A stretch of DNA of 64,000 bases from Costus lasius (Eukaryota; Streptophyta; Magnoliopsida; Zingiberales; Costaceae): positions 104,497,565 through 104,561,564 of the forward strand of contig CM050451.1 of NCBI GenBank assembly GCA_027563935.2, written 5' to 3'. Of this stretch, positions 49,182-61,272 are shown piece by piece. Each line of letters opens with the position of its first letter. Within the stretch, counting starts at the first letter, position 1. The translations under genes and the position numbers were made by a program. Below the pieces are notes generated by a model. The model was given only the letters and a program-made list of their open reading frames with translations, did not search any database and was not told the DNA's origin.

Positions 49182-51132
49182 ACAGCTATAGGTAGAGCTA
49201 AATATATAAATATACACCATTAGTGCTTCATTGAAGTAAATTTGTTTTCTGATTCAGTGTGTGAAGGGTGTATGTTGTTTAATTTCTTATGATCGTCAAT
49301 TTGTACACAGCTGTTGTTCTTCCTGTTGATGTTGCTGTTGCCCATATATATATATTATGTATATGGATGGATGGCTTGTATAAAGGATGCAGTCATTTGT
49401 TGTTCTCTTATTATTATGTTCGATCAATAATCCATTCCTTTCATAATCAGTGCTGTGACAGACTTGCTGAAATATTTGAGGCAGCATTTGCTAAATAAAA
49501 GAAATTCAATGGTTCGAAAAGAAATATATATTAAGATAATGCATATAATTCATATCTAACATTTATGTATATATTATTGATTATTAAATATATTTATTTC
49601 TTCCATGTATAGTCACTTCTAGTCCATCCATAAGAAAAATTAATTTAGGCAACATTAGGGTCACAGTAAATCGGTATGGGTATTTTTTTTATTATTTAAT
49701 TTTTGTTCTTTTTTAAAATTTGATAATTTAAGGATTTATCAATTTAGGAATAGATGTATATAAGGTTGTGCCCACCAGACCCAAACACCGGCCCCTTAGA
49801 TATTAGCCCATTGATTTTGGCCCACTCGTATCGGTCCAATGGAAAAGAAAAACATAAATTCATATATACAATTATCTTTATATATAAATATAATATTTTA
49901 ATTGATAAATCAATAATTATTAATAAAACAATTTAAGTAATTTTCTAATTTTCGTATTTTAATTTTGGTGTCGGTAATGAAAATTTTTAATTTAATAAAT
50001 CATTAATCGATAAATTAATTTTTATCAAATGCTTACTCCTACTCCATATGCCATGAGTTAATATTATATGAAATTATGCCATTAGGTGCCTTTTTCAACT
50101 TAAATTGTGACAGTTATTTTATCCATTATGGTAAGATATGAATGATAAAAGATATTGGGTTAAATTAAATCTTAAAAATCATTCAAGTTTAAAAGTAAGA
50201 TTTTTTGCTTTTATGTCCTTACTACCTTTTATCCACTATAATATTTTATATTCTTAGTGTAGTTCTTCAACTCTAACGATTTTATTTGTAATATTACATT
50301 TGTTTATTAGTCTTGCGGAGAATAGATTGAATATTGTTCAAAAAAGAATAAGCAATATAATGTATGAAATTCAAGAAAAAGAATATACCCCGTAACATCT
50401 CTCCATTTGTTGAAAGACTTCACTCCGTGCCACCTAAAATAACGCTTCTTCTCTGCTCATCAGACTAGACCCAAATCTAACGTTGTAGACCTCAATCTAT
50501 TGACAATCAAATACCAGTACAAGAGTGCACCAAAGGGACAAGTAAAAAAAAAAAAAAAAAGCAAGTCAGCATTATGCTCGTAGAGACTCTTGCCAGTTTC
50601 CCATTAGCAACATGCTTACATTGACAAGGCTTGCTGCTGTCTTCATATTTTGCAATAAAGTTGATTCTTGATTCATATGTAATGTCCTATTAAGACATTC
50701 TCTTTGGGAAAAAAAATCCACGAAATAGATAGGACTGATTCAAAACCAATCCAAACAGGTACACAGAGTCCAATCAATACCAACAGAACTTTTTTAAATA
50801 AAAAATGTTAGTATTTAATAAAAAAAACTATTTGAAAGTATATTTCCCCCACCGATTCTAAATTCACAGATCAAATCAATGATTTACAGCCATATATCTA
50901 CCAAAAATACCAATATTACCAATTAGTTCAACCCCTTGCAATTATAGACGTGATGTTTAGTAGATCCAGAGTGCCATATCGTGCTGCTGCCTGGACAAAG
51001 CCATGCTCGGAGTAGAGTACAATTTCATTCATGCAAGTATATATTCGTCAGTAAGATAAACAAGGTAAATGGTAAAAAAGGTGCTCCAGCAAGCAAACAT
51101 CATGATATAATATAAGAATATGAAAAGCATCA
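49182..51132. other. Tubulin 3' UTR and AT-rich intergenic DNA
   Basis: The tubulin 3' UTR probably ends near the 'aaataaaag' at 49492. 49660-50040 is AT-rich with 'atcgataaattaa' and 'aaatgcttactcc' at its right side, resembling the right end of the hAT-like pair at 28720-28769. Nothing else recognised. Confidence 0.45.
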
Positions 51133-53188
51133 TCAACTTTCATTATTATTAAAAATAGAATGTACGTTAACATCACAGTCGTTGAGTTTTTCAATCCGCA
51201 AAAGGCAGTCATTTGTTCTTTTCAGAATCACGGGGACTGCAGAAATGTTGCTTTCAGTTTTGTCTTTCAATGCTAGCAATTTCGCATGAAACCTCTGATC
51301 AGCGCAAGAAAGAATGATTCCCCCATCTACTTCAGAGTGTTCCGACACGTCTACAAATGATATTACACATAAAATCATCAGCACAGCACAAAGAATAAAT
51401 TCAGTTGAATATTGGACTAATTAAGTAATCAGGTGATGTCCTCCGTAAAATAAAAAAAAAAGTGCTTTCTGTAAAAACTTAATCAGTTGCATTTTATTTT
51501 AGAGGTAATTACAGCCCCATTAGTGGTTTAGTTGATGTTTGAATAGCCTACTTTTGTTTTTTAAAAAATGTAATTTTGCCCACATGTGGTTTGCACCGTC
51601 AGCAAACTACTCACCACCCTCACATATGGTTTTGCCATGTGAAAGTGTTACCAATATCAATATGTTTCATATGTAATTTTGATAGTGTTATCCATATGTT
51701 TCATCTATCATGTTGAAGTTACTTTGAGCATTTTATATAATGTTAACAACTTAAAATTATCTTTAAGGATGGAAGTTCTTAGCTTGTAACAGACCAAAAC
51801 AGAGAGGCAACGGACATTTTTCTTAAACCATAGGTGCACAATTTGAAAATCTGTCAAACCACAAATGATTGGTAATTAATCATTCATTTTATTAGGCACA
51901 TGTACTTTAACATAAATTACAATTGTGCCTGCATACATGTTTAAAATTTCTCTGTGCAACTCTAGGGCTAAATGCAAATAAATCAACAAGAGATATCAAA
52001 TAAAAAATGCGTCCAAATTAAATTGAAGAGACTAAAGGACTGGTTCTACAATTAGCTCATAGACTCATCAAACTTTCTATGTAGTAAAATGTCAAATTCT
52101 TACACTAACTCTTACTTCGTTGGAACCGCATATGTACATCAGCACATAAATTTAATAAATGATGAATAATGTTCAACAGCATGGAGAAATATGAAATTAA
52201 CAAAAAAAAAAGTGCATACATTCTCTGAAGCATAAATAATTTATTTTTAAATTCAAAAGGAACCTTGCATGCAGCTTTACTAGATAAATTCTCTCTACCA
52301 TTGCCACTAGGATACGATTCATGTATTACACAACAGTTTACTTCAAACCTCAATAAACAATTGTTAGGACCATCATCATTTTGACTTGGAACAACAGTAG
52401 TAAGCTTGTTCTCGAACTAGAAAAACAAAATCACTGATTCCTCAAACTATTGAAGTTCCCTAATTGGATATGAGATGCAATCTTCATCATTCATATCTTA
52501 AGGCACCTCGAGGACATCCTAAACAGACAATCAACATATCCTCCTCCTTTGAGAAGTAAAATATGTTAAAATTCACTGTAGAATCACATAATGGAAAGGA
52601 GTTTCAACAAAAAAAAGGCCCAATTTTTTTAAAAAATTCAAAGAAAAAACTTTTTTATGATATCAACTAATAACTCTACGTCTGTAGCTAGCAAGCATGG
52701 TGGCGGAAATTTATTTGAACGAACTGTAATGAAATCCTAATTTTGTTGACTAATCCGAACAGGTAATAACAACTTAAGTATTGGTATATTCCAAGAACTA
52801 AAGAGTCTCCTTCTAAGAGCAAACTATCGAGGAAACAGTTGATCCTTTCAAAATAGAAAAAGGAAAATAAATTTACAATGTTTCAAAGAGTCTTCACCTA
52901 CCAACCCTAGATTCCAGCACAAGAAAAAAAAAGGAACACAAAAAAGGTACCGCTCGCGACATTTCCAGTTAGGGTTTGTAGCGGGAGGATCGGCCTCTGA
53001 GCTAGAAGTCGGGAGGAGAGGACTTGGAGAAGCTGACCCGGGATGGTCCGCCGCGCATCAAGAATCCTCTGACCCAGATCCATCACCTCGCGACGTAGTT
53101 CTTCGATCTCCCTCTCAACGGCCTCAGCTGTCTCCACTTCCACCTCAGATTCCGCCTGCCTCCGCTTTCCTAGAGTTGGGGTTTCCAT
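51133..53188 (-). CDS. Small three-exon protein with an N-terminal coiled coil, unrecognised
   Basis: I do not recognise the family. Proposed exons on the minus strand: 53188-52961 (76 codons), 52416-52299 and 51350-51133; the lengths 228, 118 and 218 sum to 188 codons with compatible phase, giving 187 residues. Exon 1 starts METPTLGKRRQ, then a Glu-rich helix ('AEAVEREIEELRREVMDLGQ') likely to form a coiled coil, then LLQVLSSRLLAQRP. Acceptors are TTTTTCTAG and TTTGTAG; the exon 2 donor is AATG-GTAGAG. The exon 1 donor AAT-GTCGCG is poor, and an alternative at 52951 would put a stop in exon 2. Exon 3 has a long hydrophilic helix (AKLLALKDKTES). Exon 1 is surer than the rest. Confidence 0.5.
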
Positions 53189-53371
53189 CTGTATCTCTCT
53201 CCCTCAACAAGACTACCAAACCCTAATCTCTCGCCTCTCCTTTCTCTCTCCAGTCTCGAGTCGCCATGGAAGTAATAATACCACGGAATTGTGTAGAGAA
53301 AGTAATTCAGATTTTATTTTCCCTACAGCCCGTTGGCAACGGGAGCGGGATTCCACAGGCGCGTTGATTTT
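53189..53371 (-). promoter_or_regulatory. Presumed promoter and leader of the minus-strand small gene
   Basis: GC-balanced, CT-rich on the plus strand near 53230-53260. No TATA box was identified. It ends at the fold-back element. Confidence 0.35.
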
Positions 53372-53657
53372 CTCGATAAACTTAAAAAGTCACTAAATTT
53401 ATTTTAAAATAATATTTTTTTAAAAAAATTATATTTATAATCTACACATCCTAAGTTATCAATGATACCAAATATTATCATGAAAAAAATTTACACAAAA
53501 TTAATAAAAATATTATGATTTTCTTATCGTATGTAAATCATTCTATGATAATATTAGTACCATTGGATAACTTAAGATGCATAAATTACAAATATAAACT
53601 TTTTTAAAAAAAATAATTTTTTCTAAATATTTAAGATCCTTCTTAAGTTTTCTCGAA
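53372..53657. mobile_element. Fold-back (long inverted repeat) MITE
   Basis: 53372-53480 and the reverse complement of 53545-53657 match over nearly their whole length, including 'cctaagttatc' with 'gataacttaag', 'ttataatctacaca' with 'tgcataaattaca', and the terminal 'ttttctcga' words. AT-rich, about 290 bp, able to form a long hairpin. No target duplication was fixed. Confidence 0.75.
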
Positions 53658-54245
53658 AACTAAACTTTATGAGAAAATTTATCCGAATCCACAAACTAAT
53701 GATTGATGACAAGGAGTTGTGGCATATAAGATATCAAAGCAACACATGTGTATGTATTAGAGAACAACATACTAGATACACATATAATATACATGCTAGT
53801 TAGATTGTTATACGAGTGTCATAAGCATTCTTATTATAATAATTGTGTATGTGATTATTAGGGTTCACTGTAGGCTCCTAAATGATTCATTGTGTGTTCT
53901 CATACAATTAAATGTCATCTGTAAATAGAAACTATAAAAGTTGTTATTGGATATGTAACATATCATGAAGAGGAATATAAGTTATTAAAATATAATTTGT
54001 CTCTCTTATATCACTACAGTTTAATATCTTAGTATCTTAGCCCTGGAGTGAGGCTAAAAATCTATGGTTACGCTCAAATAAATCAATGTGAGATATCATC
54101 AACATCATAAAAAAATACATATAACAATGATTGAACTAGTCACTTTGTTTAATTTAGATAGTGATGATAAAAGAATTAAACTATAAAGTAACATTGTCAA
54201 AGAAAAGGTTAAAATCTTAACATTTTTTGTAACATACATAGTAGT
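53658..54245. other. AT-rich spacer
   Basis: No gene or repeat recognised. It precedes the chromovirus LTR. Confidence 0.5.
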
Positions 54246-55952
54246 TGTTAGGCCTATGAGCCGAAATTTGGGCGCGGCCTAAAGCCTAGCCTGTGTTTTA
54301 GCCCCAAGCAAATCGGGTGGCGGACCAGGTCGTGCAGCCCGGATTCACAAGCGTCGAGGCGAGACGCGTTCGGCATGGGGCGGCTAACATGTGACGGGAT
54401 GTGGCATTGTTTGCGACACGTCTGCGCGTGGGAGGGCAACGAGAAGAAAGCAGAGAGGACATCGTCCTCAGGGGGCCCTCGCAAGTTTTCAAACGCGAAA
54501 AGCTCATCGATCGGCACTTCTTCTCTTTCGTCTCCCTCTCCTCCGGTCAACTATCGTCCCTCGTCGAACGCTCATCGGTGAAGTCTCCTAGCCGTTCCAG
54601 TGGTGTGGGCGTGTGGTCGGAACGCCTAGGAGACCTCCGTCTCCTCCTTTCGCCGTCGTCTCCACTTCGTCGCTGCCAAAGCTGCTGTCGTAGACCAGAT
54701 CGCCTTGGAAGGCATGTCTGCATCCGCTTCATCGGAAAGAAGGAGCCAGCAGCCTTAGTGATGGCCGAGGTACCCCCTCTTCCCCTCTTTTCCGGTTTCT
54801 TACCCGATCGAGCACGCGGCTCCCGGCGGATCTCCCATCTCTACATCATCCTCTTCTTATTCAGTGCCGCCCACCTGCGTGCGTGAACTACCGGCCCCAG
54901 ACCTGCCTGCTTGCGACTGCCATTCCTTGCTCATCGGATGAGCCCTCCTCACCTGCGTGCGAGGTCCTCTCCTCCTCCGCTTCTCGCCTGCGCATGATGT
55001 TCTTCCGGCGCGGGCACCTACGAGCAGCGTGCTCTCGGGCGTCTCTTTTATACCTGTCTTTTATACCTGTTCGAGCTGTTGGTGGGTGGGACTCTCCCTC
55101 GTCTGGTAGGAGAGCAGCTGGAGGTCGTCCCCTGGTCCGGCGAGAAACCAGGTGTCTGGCACACTCTTCACTAGTGGGGAAGGGCTGTCGTTGGTCGAAG
55201 CCGTCTTCCTCTCTAATTCAGCTGCCTACGTGCGCCTCCTCAGCCGCCGTCCGTTCGCCGTCCCCCCCCCCCCCCCCCCCCCCGCGTCGATCACCGATGA
55301 GCGACCTCACCTCCTCAAACTCACTGGCATGTGAGGTGTGAACGGCTGGGCCCTTTGGCCTGCCGGCGGACGCACAAGAGACGTGCTTGGACTGTCCACA
55401 TACCCGCTACCAACGTGTACGTGCGTGTGGCACTACGCGATGTCAACTGGGCTTCCCTCTTTCCTGGCATAAGAGTGAAGTACCAGCAGGGTCTTCTCCT
55501 TCACCGGCATGCGACGTCGTGTGGATGGCCATCCCCGGACGCTGCTTATCGGCGTAATCCGCTGACAAGTGGGTGAGTCCGGCTCTTGGGTGCGAGACAT
55601 TCGGTTAGTCCCCTCCGCTCTCCTTAGCATGTGAGCATGCTCAAAACTGTGGTGGACCCCGTCCAACGCGGTCGGTCAGTCCCTTTTGGGTTCGGGTGAA
55701 CCCGGTTCGACTCAACAACACTAGTTCTTAGTGAATTGCGAGCGTGATCCAAGTCGTGTTGAAACGACAGAGATTATCTGCAGAGTCCTTGGTCAGGCTG
55801 GGGTTCGGTTCAAGGAATCGTCCCCGTCAGTCACGGCCAATCTAGCGGTTACGACCATTGAGCCCCTGCGTGGGCATATTTGGACTCGAGTCAAGCATTG
55901 ACTCATGTGTAAAAATCATAAAAAACTATTACGGTAATTCAGGGGCAAGACA
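54246..55952 (+). repeat. 5' LTR of the chromovirus
   Basis: It starts TGTTAGGCC and ends GGGCAAGACA, immediately before 'gct' and the PBS. 1707 bp and GC-rich. It contains a run of 22 C at 55262-55283. The left end was inferred from the TG dinucleotide and the composition switch; there is no second LTR in the window to confirm it. Short ORFs within are not genes. Confidence 0.65.
55262..55283 (+). repeat. Run of 22 C
   Basis: Uninterrupted C homopolymer within the LTR. Confidence 0.95.
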
Positions 55953-55955
55953 GCT

Positions 55956-55966
55956 TGGTATCAGAG
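55956..55966 (+). other. Primer-binding site of the chromovirus
   Basis: TGGTATCAGAG, initiator-Met tRNA type, three bases after the LTR end. Confidence 0.85.
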
Positions 55967-56040
55967 TAGGGTCTGCGCATTCCAACTAGTACGAGCCTCG
56001 TACTTGTATTTCGACTGACCTCTCTACTCATGTGCAGATG

Positions 56041-56398
56041 GAGTCTTCGACTGACAGTAGACTATCGTCCCTCTAGGACATAGATGGAGATGGGGTTTTG
56101 GACCCCCCCCCCCCCCCCCCCCCCGCATCCTAGTGGAGTTTATCTCCACACTGCTCGTCTCTAATGAGCGCCTCATAGCTCAGGTGACTCGACTCACTGA
56201 GGAACTAGAGGCATGCCAGGTGGAGGTCGTGTTGCTGAAGCGTGCTACAGCGGCTTCGAATGCACCGACCACGGCAGATCGAGGCTAGGGGACCGTCGTG
56301 CGACGACGTGTGCCAGAGCTCGCCCTCTTCAAAGGGGTGTGTTGCTCCATGGAAGTTGAGAACTTCCTTAGGGATATGGAAACATACACCCAAGACAC
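56041..56398 (+). pseudogene. Chromovirus gag, first part
   Basis: It starts MESSTDSRLSSL, then a stop, a poly-C run coding for prolines, ERLIAQVTRLTEELEAC (a coiled-coil start), another stop, and finally 'VPELALFKG' and EVENFLRDMETY, the plant chromovirus 'ELENFLWDMEQYF' motif. It is cut by the Athila insertion right after MetGluThrTyrThrGlnAspThr. Confidence 0.8.
56103..56124 (+). repeat. Second run of 22 C
   Basis: The same length as the run at 55262-55283, here inside gag. Confidence 0.95.
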
Positions 56399-57846
56399 TG
56401 ACATTATCCGCAAGTGCACGGAAATGTCGCAGTAATATAAAAGATATCGTCTCCCACAGGGAACAAGGTGAGTACTAGAAAATCTAATTTTTGGAATCTA
56501 AGTTGATCAAGTTGTGGTTTTTGGAACTAAAGAAAACTAAAACTAAGCAGAATAGTAAACAAGAAATCAAACAACTATGGCAAGGTAAATATATGAGAGA
56601 GAATATCAGGGCTTGGGTTTTCACCACTCCGACGATTTTATTTGCATTAAGAAATAAATACCAGTTACTTGGATTTACAGATATGCATAAGGAATCTACC
56701 CTATGGTACAAGGTGCCCTCTTTCGAGTGTACACCCCGGTATTTGCCCGGAACGTCTCCTACTTTCGCAGTGGATCGTTCTAGACAAACCCAATAGGTTT
56801 CGTGGTAGATTATGAACCCTCGAGCGAAGAACAAGCACTTTCGTGTCGAGTCTTCACAAGATTCACAAAGAGGTTCGATCGTTACGGTCATACTCTCGTT
56901 ATGAACCGTAACAACTATAACATGATAATATTTGGCCAGAGTACAAATCAAGAAATAAGTGCATCAAGTGAAATATGCTTAAGATATGATCCAAATAGAA
57001 AAGTTAATACATGACTTGCAAACAAAAATCGTTAGAGGGCTTCAACCTATCCCTGAAAATAGGTTTACGCTACAACCATCGTCAAAACGCTCAAGATACT
57101 CTCTTTAATCATAAGAAAATCACAAGAAAAGATTTCTAAGAGGGAAGAGATGATGAACCGAAGGAAATAAGCAAGGATTTCTGAGTTCCAACAATCAGAT
57201 CTTCGAAAATCGCCCCAAAGTCACCTGTTCGTCCGCCCTAGCCGCTTCGCCGTGCGATTGCTCGATGATTAGGGCACGGAATTTGGGGCTTTTATACTTT
57301 TTGTTCGTCTTCGAGTCAGCTTCCCAAAAGTCCTCACTTGCTAAATTTGGACTTAAATCGGGTTCAAAATCGCCAAAATACTGAATGGGTGTCGGGCTGA
57401 TCCGTCAACTTCACGGGTGAACCCCACCGGGTTCACTAGGTGGTGAACTGCATGGTGCTCTTTTGTTGCGAAATAATCACAGGTGGACCCCGTGGGGTTC
57501 ACCTACCAATGAAATCTTCAGCATATTTTTGTGCGGGACTTCATCAGATCAGATCACGGGTGAACCCCATGGGGTTCACCTAGCCGTGAAGTCTAGAAAA
57601 AGCTCTGATTGAGCCCAAATTTTACGGGCAGCTTCGTCTTCTCATAAGGAATCACCCCATGCTCTTAGATCCTTCAAAAAGTCTTCAAATTTAGGTGATT
57701 TGACCTAAAATTCGTTAAGACGGACGAAAAGTGAAGATTCTAAAGTTTTTAACTAAATAAGCCTTAAAGGAGTGTAAAAATATTCAAATAGGCCTAAATT
57801 CATCATGGAATATCAGTAAAAATCACTACTAAAATGTAAGGTATCA
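56399..57846 (-). repeat. 3' LTR of the Athila-like fragment
   Basis: The minus strand begins TGATACCTTACATTTTAG at 57846 and ends GTGCACTTGCGGATAATGTCA at 56399. The inner side carries the purine-rich AAGTCGAGGAGTATT, the PPT. The 'atccgcaagtgcacgg' word is shared with the solo LTR at 3280-4764, but there it lies at the 5' side of the LTR, so orientation here rests mainly on the PPT. Confidence 0.65.
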
Positions 57847-59072
57847 AATACTCCTCGACTTAAATCTTTGCTTGTCGTCAAGCAATGAAATAAGTTGAAA
57901 TACATGCTTGATATAAGAATAATCTTTTTGTGTTGAAGTTCGCACCCAAGTTCAGAAAAATACTTTTTAGCAATCCAAGATCTAATCAGAAGAAATTAAC
58001 TAAAAGGAGTGTCTTAAGCATTCACCAATTTGGTCCCACAGTTTCTAGATATCAACCAATTCAGAAAGTAGTAAACATGAGATTCAATCAAAGCATACAC
58101 AACACTCATTCCATTCCTATCCTTCCAATTCATAATGTTGGGGTTAACTCAAATGTTTAATTCAGGATACAAAACACTGATCATTGCATTAGACTTCAAC
58201 TCATATCCTTAGGTACCATTGCCAATTTTTCGCAATGCCAAGTAGAGGAGTCCTTTATTTCAATTCACATTTCTTAGATTTCAACTCATGTCCTTCGGTA
58301 CCACTGCCAATTTTTCGCAGTGCCAAGTAGAGGAATCTAAGTGTGATTTTTTTTTTATGATAATAGAAATCAATATGTCCTGGCTTTTAACAAATGCAGT
58401 GTTTCCCCAATAATAGAAAGGAATTCAAAGTTTGAAAAGAGATTATGTATCCTGATATGTATCGAATGTAAATTGCAAACCAAAATCAATTGAAGAATCA
58501 TGAAAACGTTTGACCCACTAAATGAACAACATAAAATCAATCCACTTAGAGAATTTCTAATTCATAAAACATATGGACATGACTATTGAGTAAATTTTCA
58601 ACAAGTACTACATTCAACATGTCTTAATAAATTCCAACCAATCATGCATTTAACTTTAAAAAATTTTGCAAAGCCTTCATTGGACAAGATTAGCGATATA
58701 TACCTTAAAACAACATCATGAAAACACATAGATCCACACATCATGTAACATGTAAAGAAGGTTATAGCATAATACTAAAGCTGAAAAACAAGCGGTTCAA
58801 ATATGTGTTATACACTGTAGAGAGTGAGGCCTGTAGATGTGGACCAGGCCCACGAATAGTGGAATATAGGAACAATGCCAAAATCAAAATAACAGCCATC
58901 ATAGAGTGTCATAACAAATCCATAAAGAGTAAGAAAGTCATGGCAACTACAACCAAACTACCAAAAAGAAGCTGGAGTAAAGACAGCTCACCCACTCTAA
59001 AATATTGCATAGTCCTCTATGTAACGTTATATACGTGAGAGGAGGGGGTGGCAATGTCGGGTTCGGATGGAG

Positions 59073-59399
59073 CTAGCGCCTCCTACGCGAGTGAGAGCCC
59101 GAAGCTCGGGATCTCTTGCCCTTACTGCGTGAAGTGTAACCAGACGCTTCCTCCTCATCTGAAGAGACCAGAATGTTCCTTATGTTTTCTTCGTTGAGCA
59201 GGGCGAACCTAGCATCCATAGCAGAAAGTTTTTTCCAAATTGACCCCAACATTTTGTGTTGCTGCTGCATCCCAGCCTCATTAGCTTCCCATCGGGAAGC
59301 TTGCTCCTGGCGAATATAGGAGATAGAGGAATCCATCTGGTCAATGAGCTCACGCTGCTGAAGCTGCTCCTCCCTCATCTCTTGAAGAACACGCATCAT
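59073..59399 (-). pseudogene. Coiled-coil ORF of the Athila-like fragment
   Basis: 108 codons: 'VLQEMREEQLQQRELIDQMD', then a Gln/Met-rich helix and a basic SRSKGKRSRASGSHSRRRR tail. This kind of ending is seen in the extra ORF of plant Athila/Tat elements. Continuous here but without a clear start. Confidence 0.55.
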
Positions 59400-59507
59400 G
59401 GAATCTGAGGAAGAGCCACCACCAAAGAAAAACGAGCCAGGGGCTGGTGGTGCAGTGTCAACAGGGTCGGACTGAGGATCTTCGATTGGCTTGATGCGCC
59501 AGTTCTC

Positions 59508-59804
59508 TCAAACGCGCACAGTGGTGCGTGCTGGATTAGGTAGTGGTAAACAGAACTGGCTGTCTTTGAACGTCATACAATAAGAATCACCTCGACGGAC
59601 GATAAGTTTCATGGAAACGCATGACTCAATCTCGAGCCGGTTGTTTCCATGAGCCTCGGGTGTACCGTAGGGGATGAACCCTAGAGCGACAGCAAGCAGT
59701 GTGATAAGGCCTCCGATGACGATCGCGCCCTTGCGGCAGTGCGCGATACGGCTGAACTGTTTTGCTAAATAGAATCCTGAATCGACCCTGAAAGAATGCA
59801 GCAT
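59508..59804 (-). pseudogene. Env-like / 'putative plant transposon protein' remnant
   Basis: It contains RIAHCRKGAIVIGGLITLLA followed by LGFIPYGTPEA, matching the 'G.ilpfGGLIT..a...gv' phrase of the extra Athila-type ORF. Frame breaks on both sides. Confidence 0.55.
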
Positions 59805-60229
59805 ACACTATAAATAAAATAACTCGGACTGACGTATCATGCCATCGCTTTCCCCACAACCAAAGATGGTATGGGCGAGCACACGATGGACGTATCTGAT
59901 GGTTGGATTGCAGATGCTGCATGCTCTTGCAACTCTGGCTGAGTAGAAGTGTTCATTCGTAATCGATGCCTAGAAAGCTTATTCGTTGAACTCTACCGGG
60001 ACATTGTGCGTGCAAGGCTCCGGGAAACCTTAAATATGGCGGAGAACAAAGAGAGATAAACTGTGCTCGATGTTCCCCATCTGGAAGGAGAGGCGCCCTG
60101 GGTCTTCATCTACTGTCGCAGCAGCTCTCACATCCAGAGAGCTGAGGAATTCTAATGTAACGCCGATATACGTGGGTGAGGCTAGCCGTAGGAACTACTC
60201 CCATCCAACATTCGAGACTGATCTAGCCC

Positions 60230-61107
60230 GTAAGCTCTCTTGGGAAGAGCTTAGAACGGAGATCATGATTCAGTTTCTTATAAGGAACATGATGTGTTTT
60301 ACGAGGGGCACCCTCGAGAGAGTCTGGTATGTTGCGAACATCTGAGACAATGCGCAGCAATTTTACCAAGCTGCGGAAGCTTTGACGAACCACATAGGGT
60401 CAAGGGGACAAGCCCCCTTCTTAGCCCTAGCCACTATGAGTGGTACAGCTTCTGCCTTGGGAACGAAGGGTTTGTTTATCGTGAAGGGTGGAATGCCATT
60501 TACGTGGAAGAGTCAGTTCACGACACCAAAACCGATGAAGGCGGTCGGGGACTGCCCACCCACTGTAATAGCAGAAGAGGAACACAATGCCTGGGATCAG
60601 GAGGCGCTCCTGAATCCCCTTGTGTCAAGCACTGCCTCCACCATTAGTGAGAGGCCTATGTTGTTGTATGTTACCTCTCTCATAAATTCTCTACCGGTGA
60701 ACGCTATGATTGATACAGGTGCGTCGCACCTTTTCATAGGCGAAGCCACAGTTAAGAGAGTTAGACTTAAGATGTCCCCAGCACGGGACCAAGAGAGGTC
60801 GGTTGGTGCAGTAGACCCTGAGGTCTTAGGCATATCATACAATGTGGATATCGTAATTGGCAGTTGGCAGGGCCGCCACCATGCGAAGATTCTAAAAGTT
60901 CCAAATTACGAAGCTATCTTCGGCCTCGAACTTTTGTTCAAGGCAAAGATAACTGTGATGTCATATCTGTATGGGATACAGATATATGATGAGAACTCCC
61001 CTTGCCTCGTACCGTGCATTGGTAGCATGGAGCCGAGGAAGGGAAAGAAGAGGGACTCCCGGGGAGTGCCCTTGTCTGCAAACGCCTTAGCTGCAAGGTT
61101 GCACTAA
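60230..61107 (+). pseudogene. Chromovirus gag remainder and protease
   Basis: 60234-60345 reads SWEELRTEIMIQFLIRN, the gag 'W..lk.el..qFlp.n' region. After a frame change, 60382-61107 carries the protease with VNAMIDTGASHLFIGEA, an intact DTGA active site, followed by WQGRHHAKILKVPNYEAIFG. It ends at a stop 165 bases before RT. The gag zinc knuckle is not seen, so part of gag is lost at the Athila junction. Confidence 0.8.
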
Positions 61108-61272
61108 GGAGATCCAATGCTTATGGCCATTTATGTGGTGGGCCCCCACCCAGAAAGGAGTGAGACTCCCTTAGCGGTCAAGAAAGTGTTGGTGGAGTTT
61201 GCTTATGTGATGCTTTCGGAACTGCTGAAGCAACTCCCACCTAGGAGAGGGATCGACCATAAGACATAGCTT

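Larger units (their letters stand above)
56399..60060 (-). mobile_element. Athila-like fragment (3' half) inserted in gag
   Basis: Minus-strand 3' LTR (56399-57846), polypurine tract (about 57847-57862), and upstream region with an env-like or 'plant transposon' type ORF remnant (59804-59508) and a Glu/Gln-rich coiled-coil ORF (59399-59073). A second LTR, gag and pol are absent, so it is a truncated insertion. A tandem duplication of about 85 bp lies at 58191-58345. The right border near 60060 is approximate. Confidence 0.7.

Noticed and set aside
49655..50040. Second hAT-like MITE
   Set aside because: Only the right side resembles a known end; the left end and target duplication could not be found.
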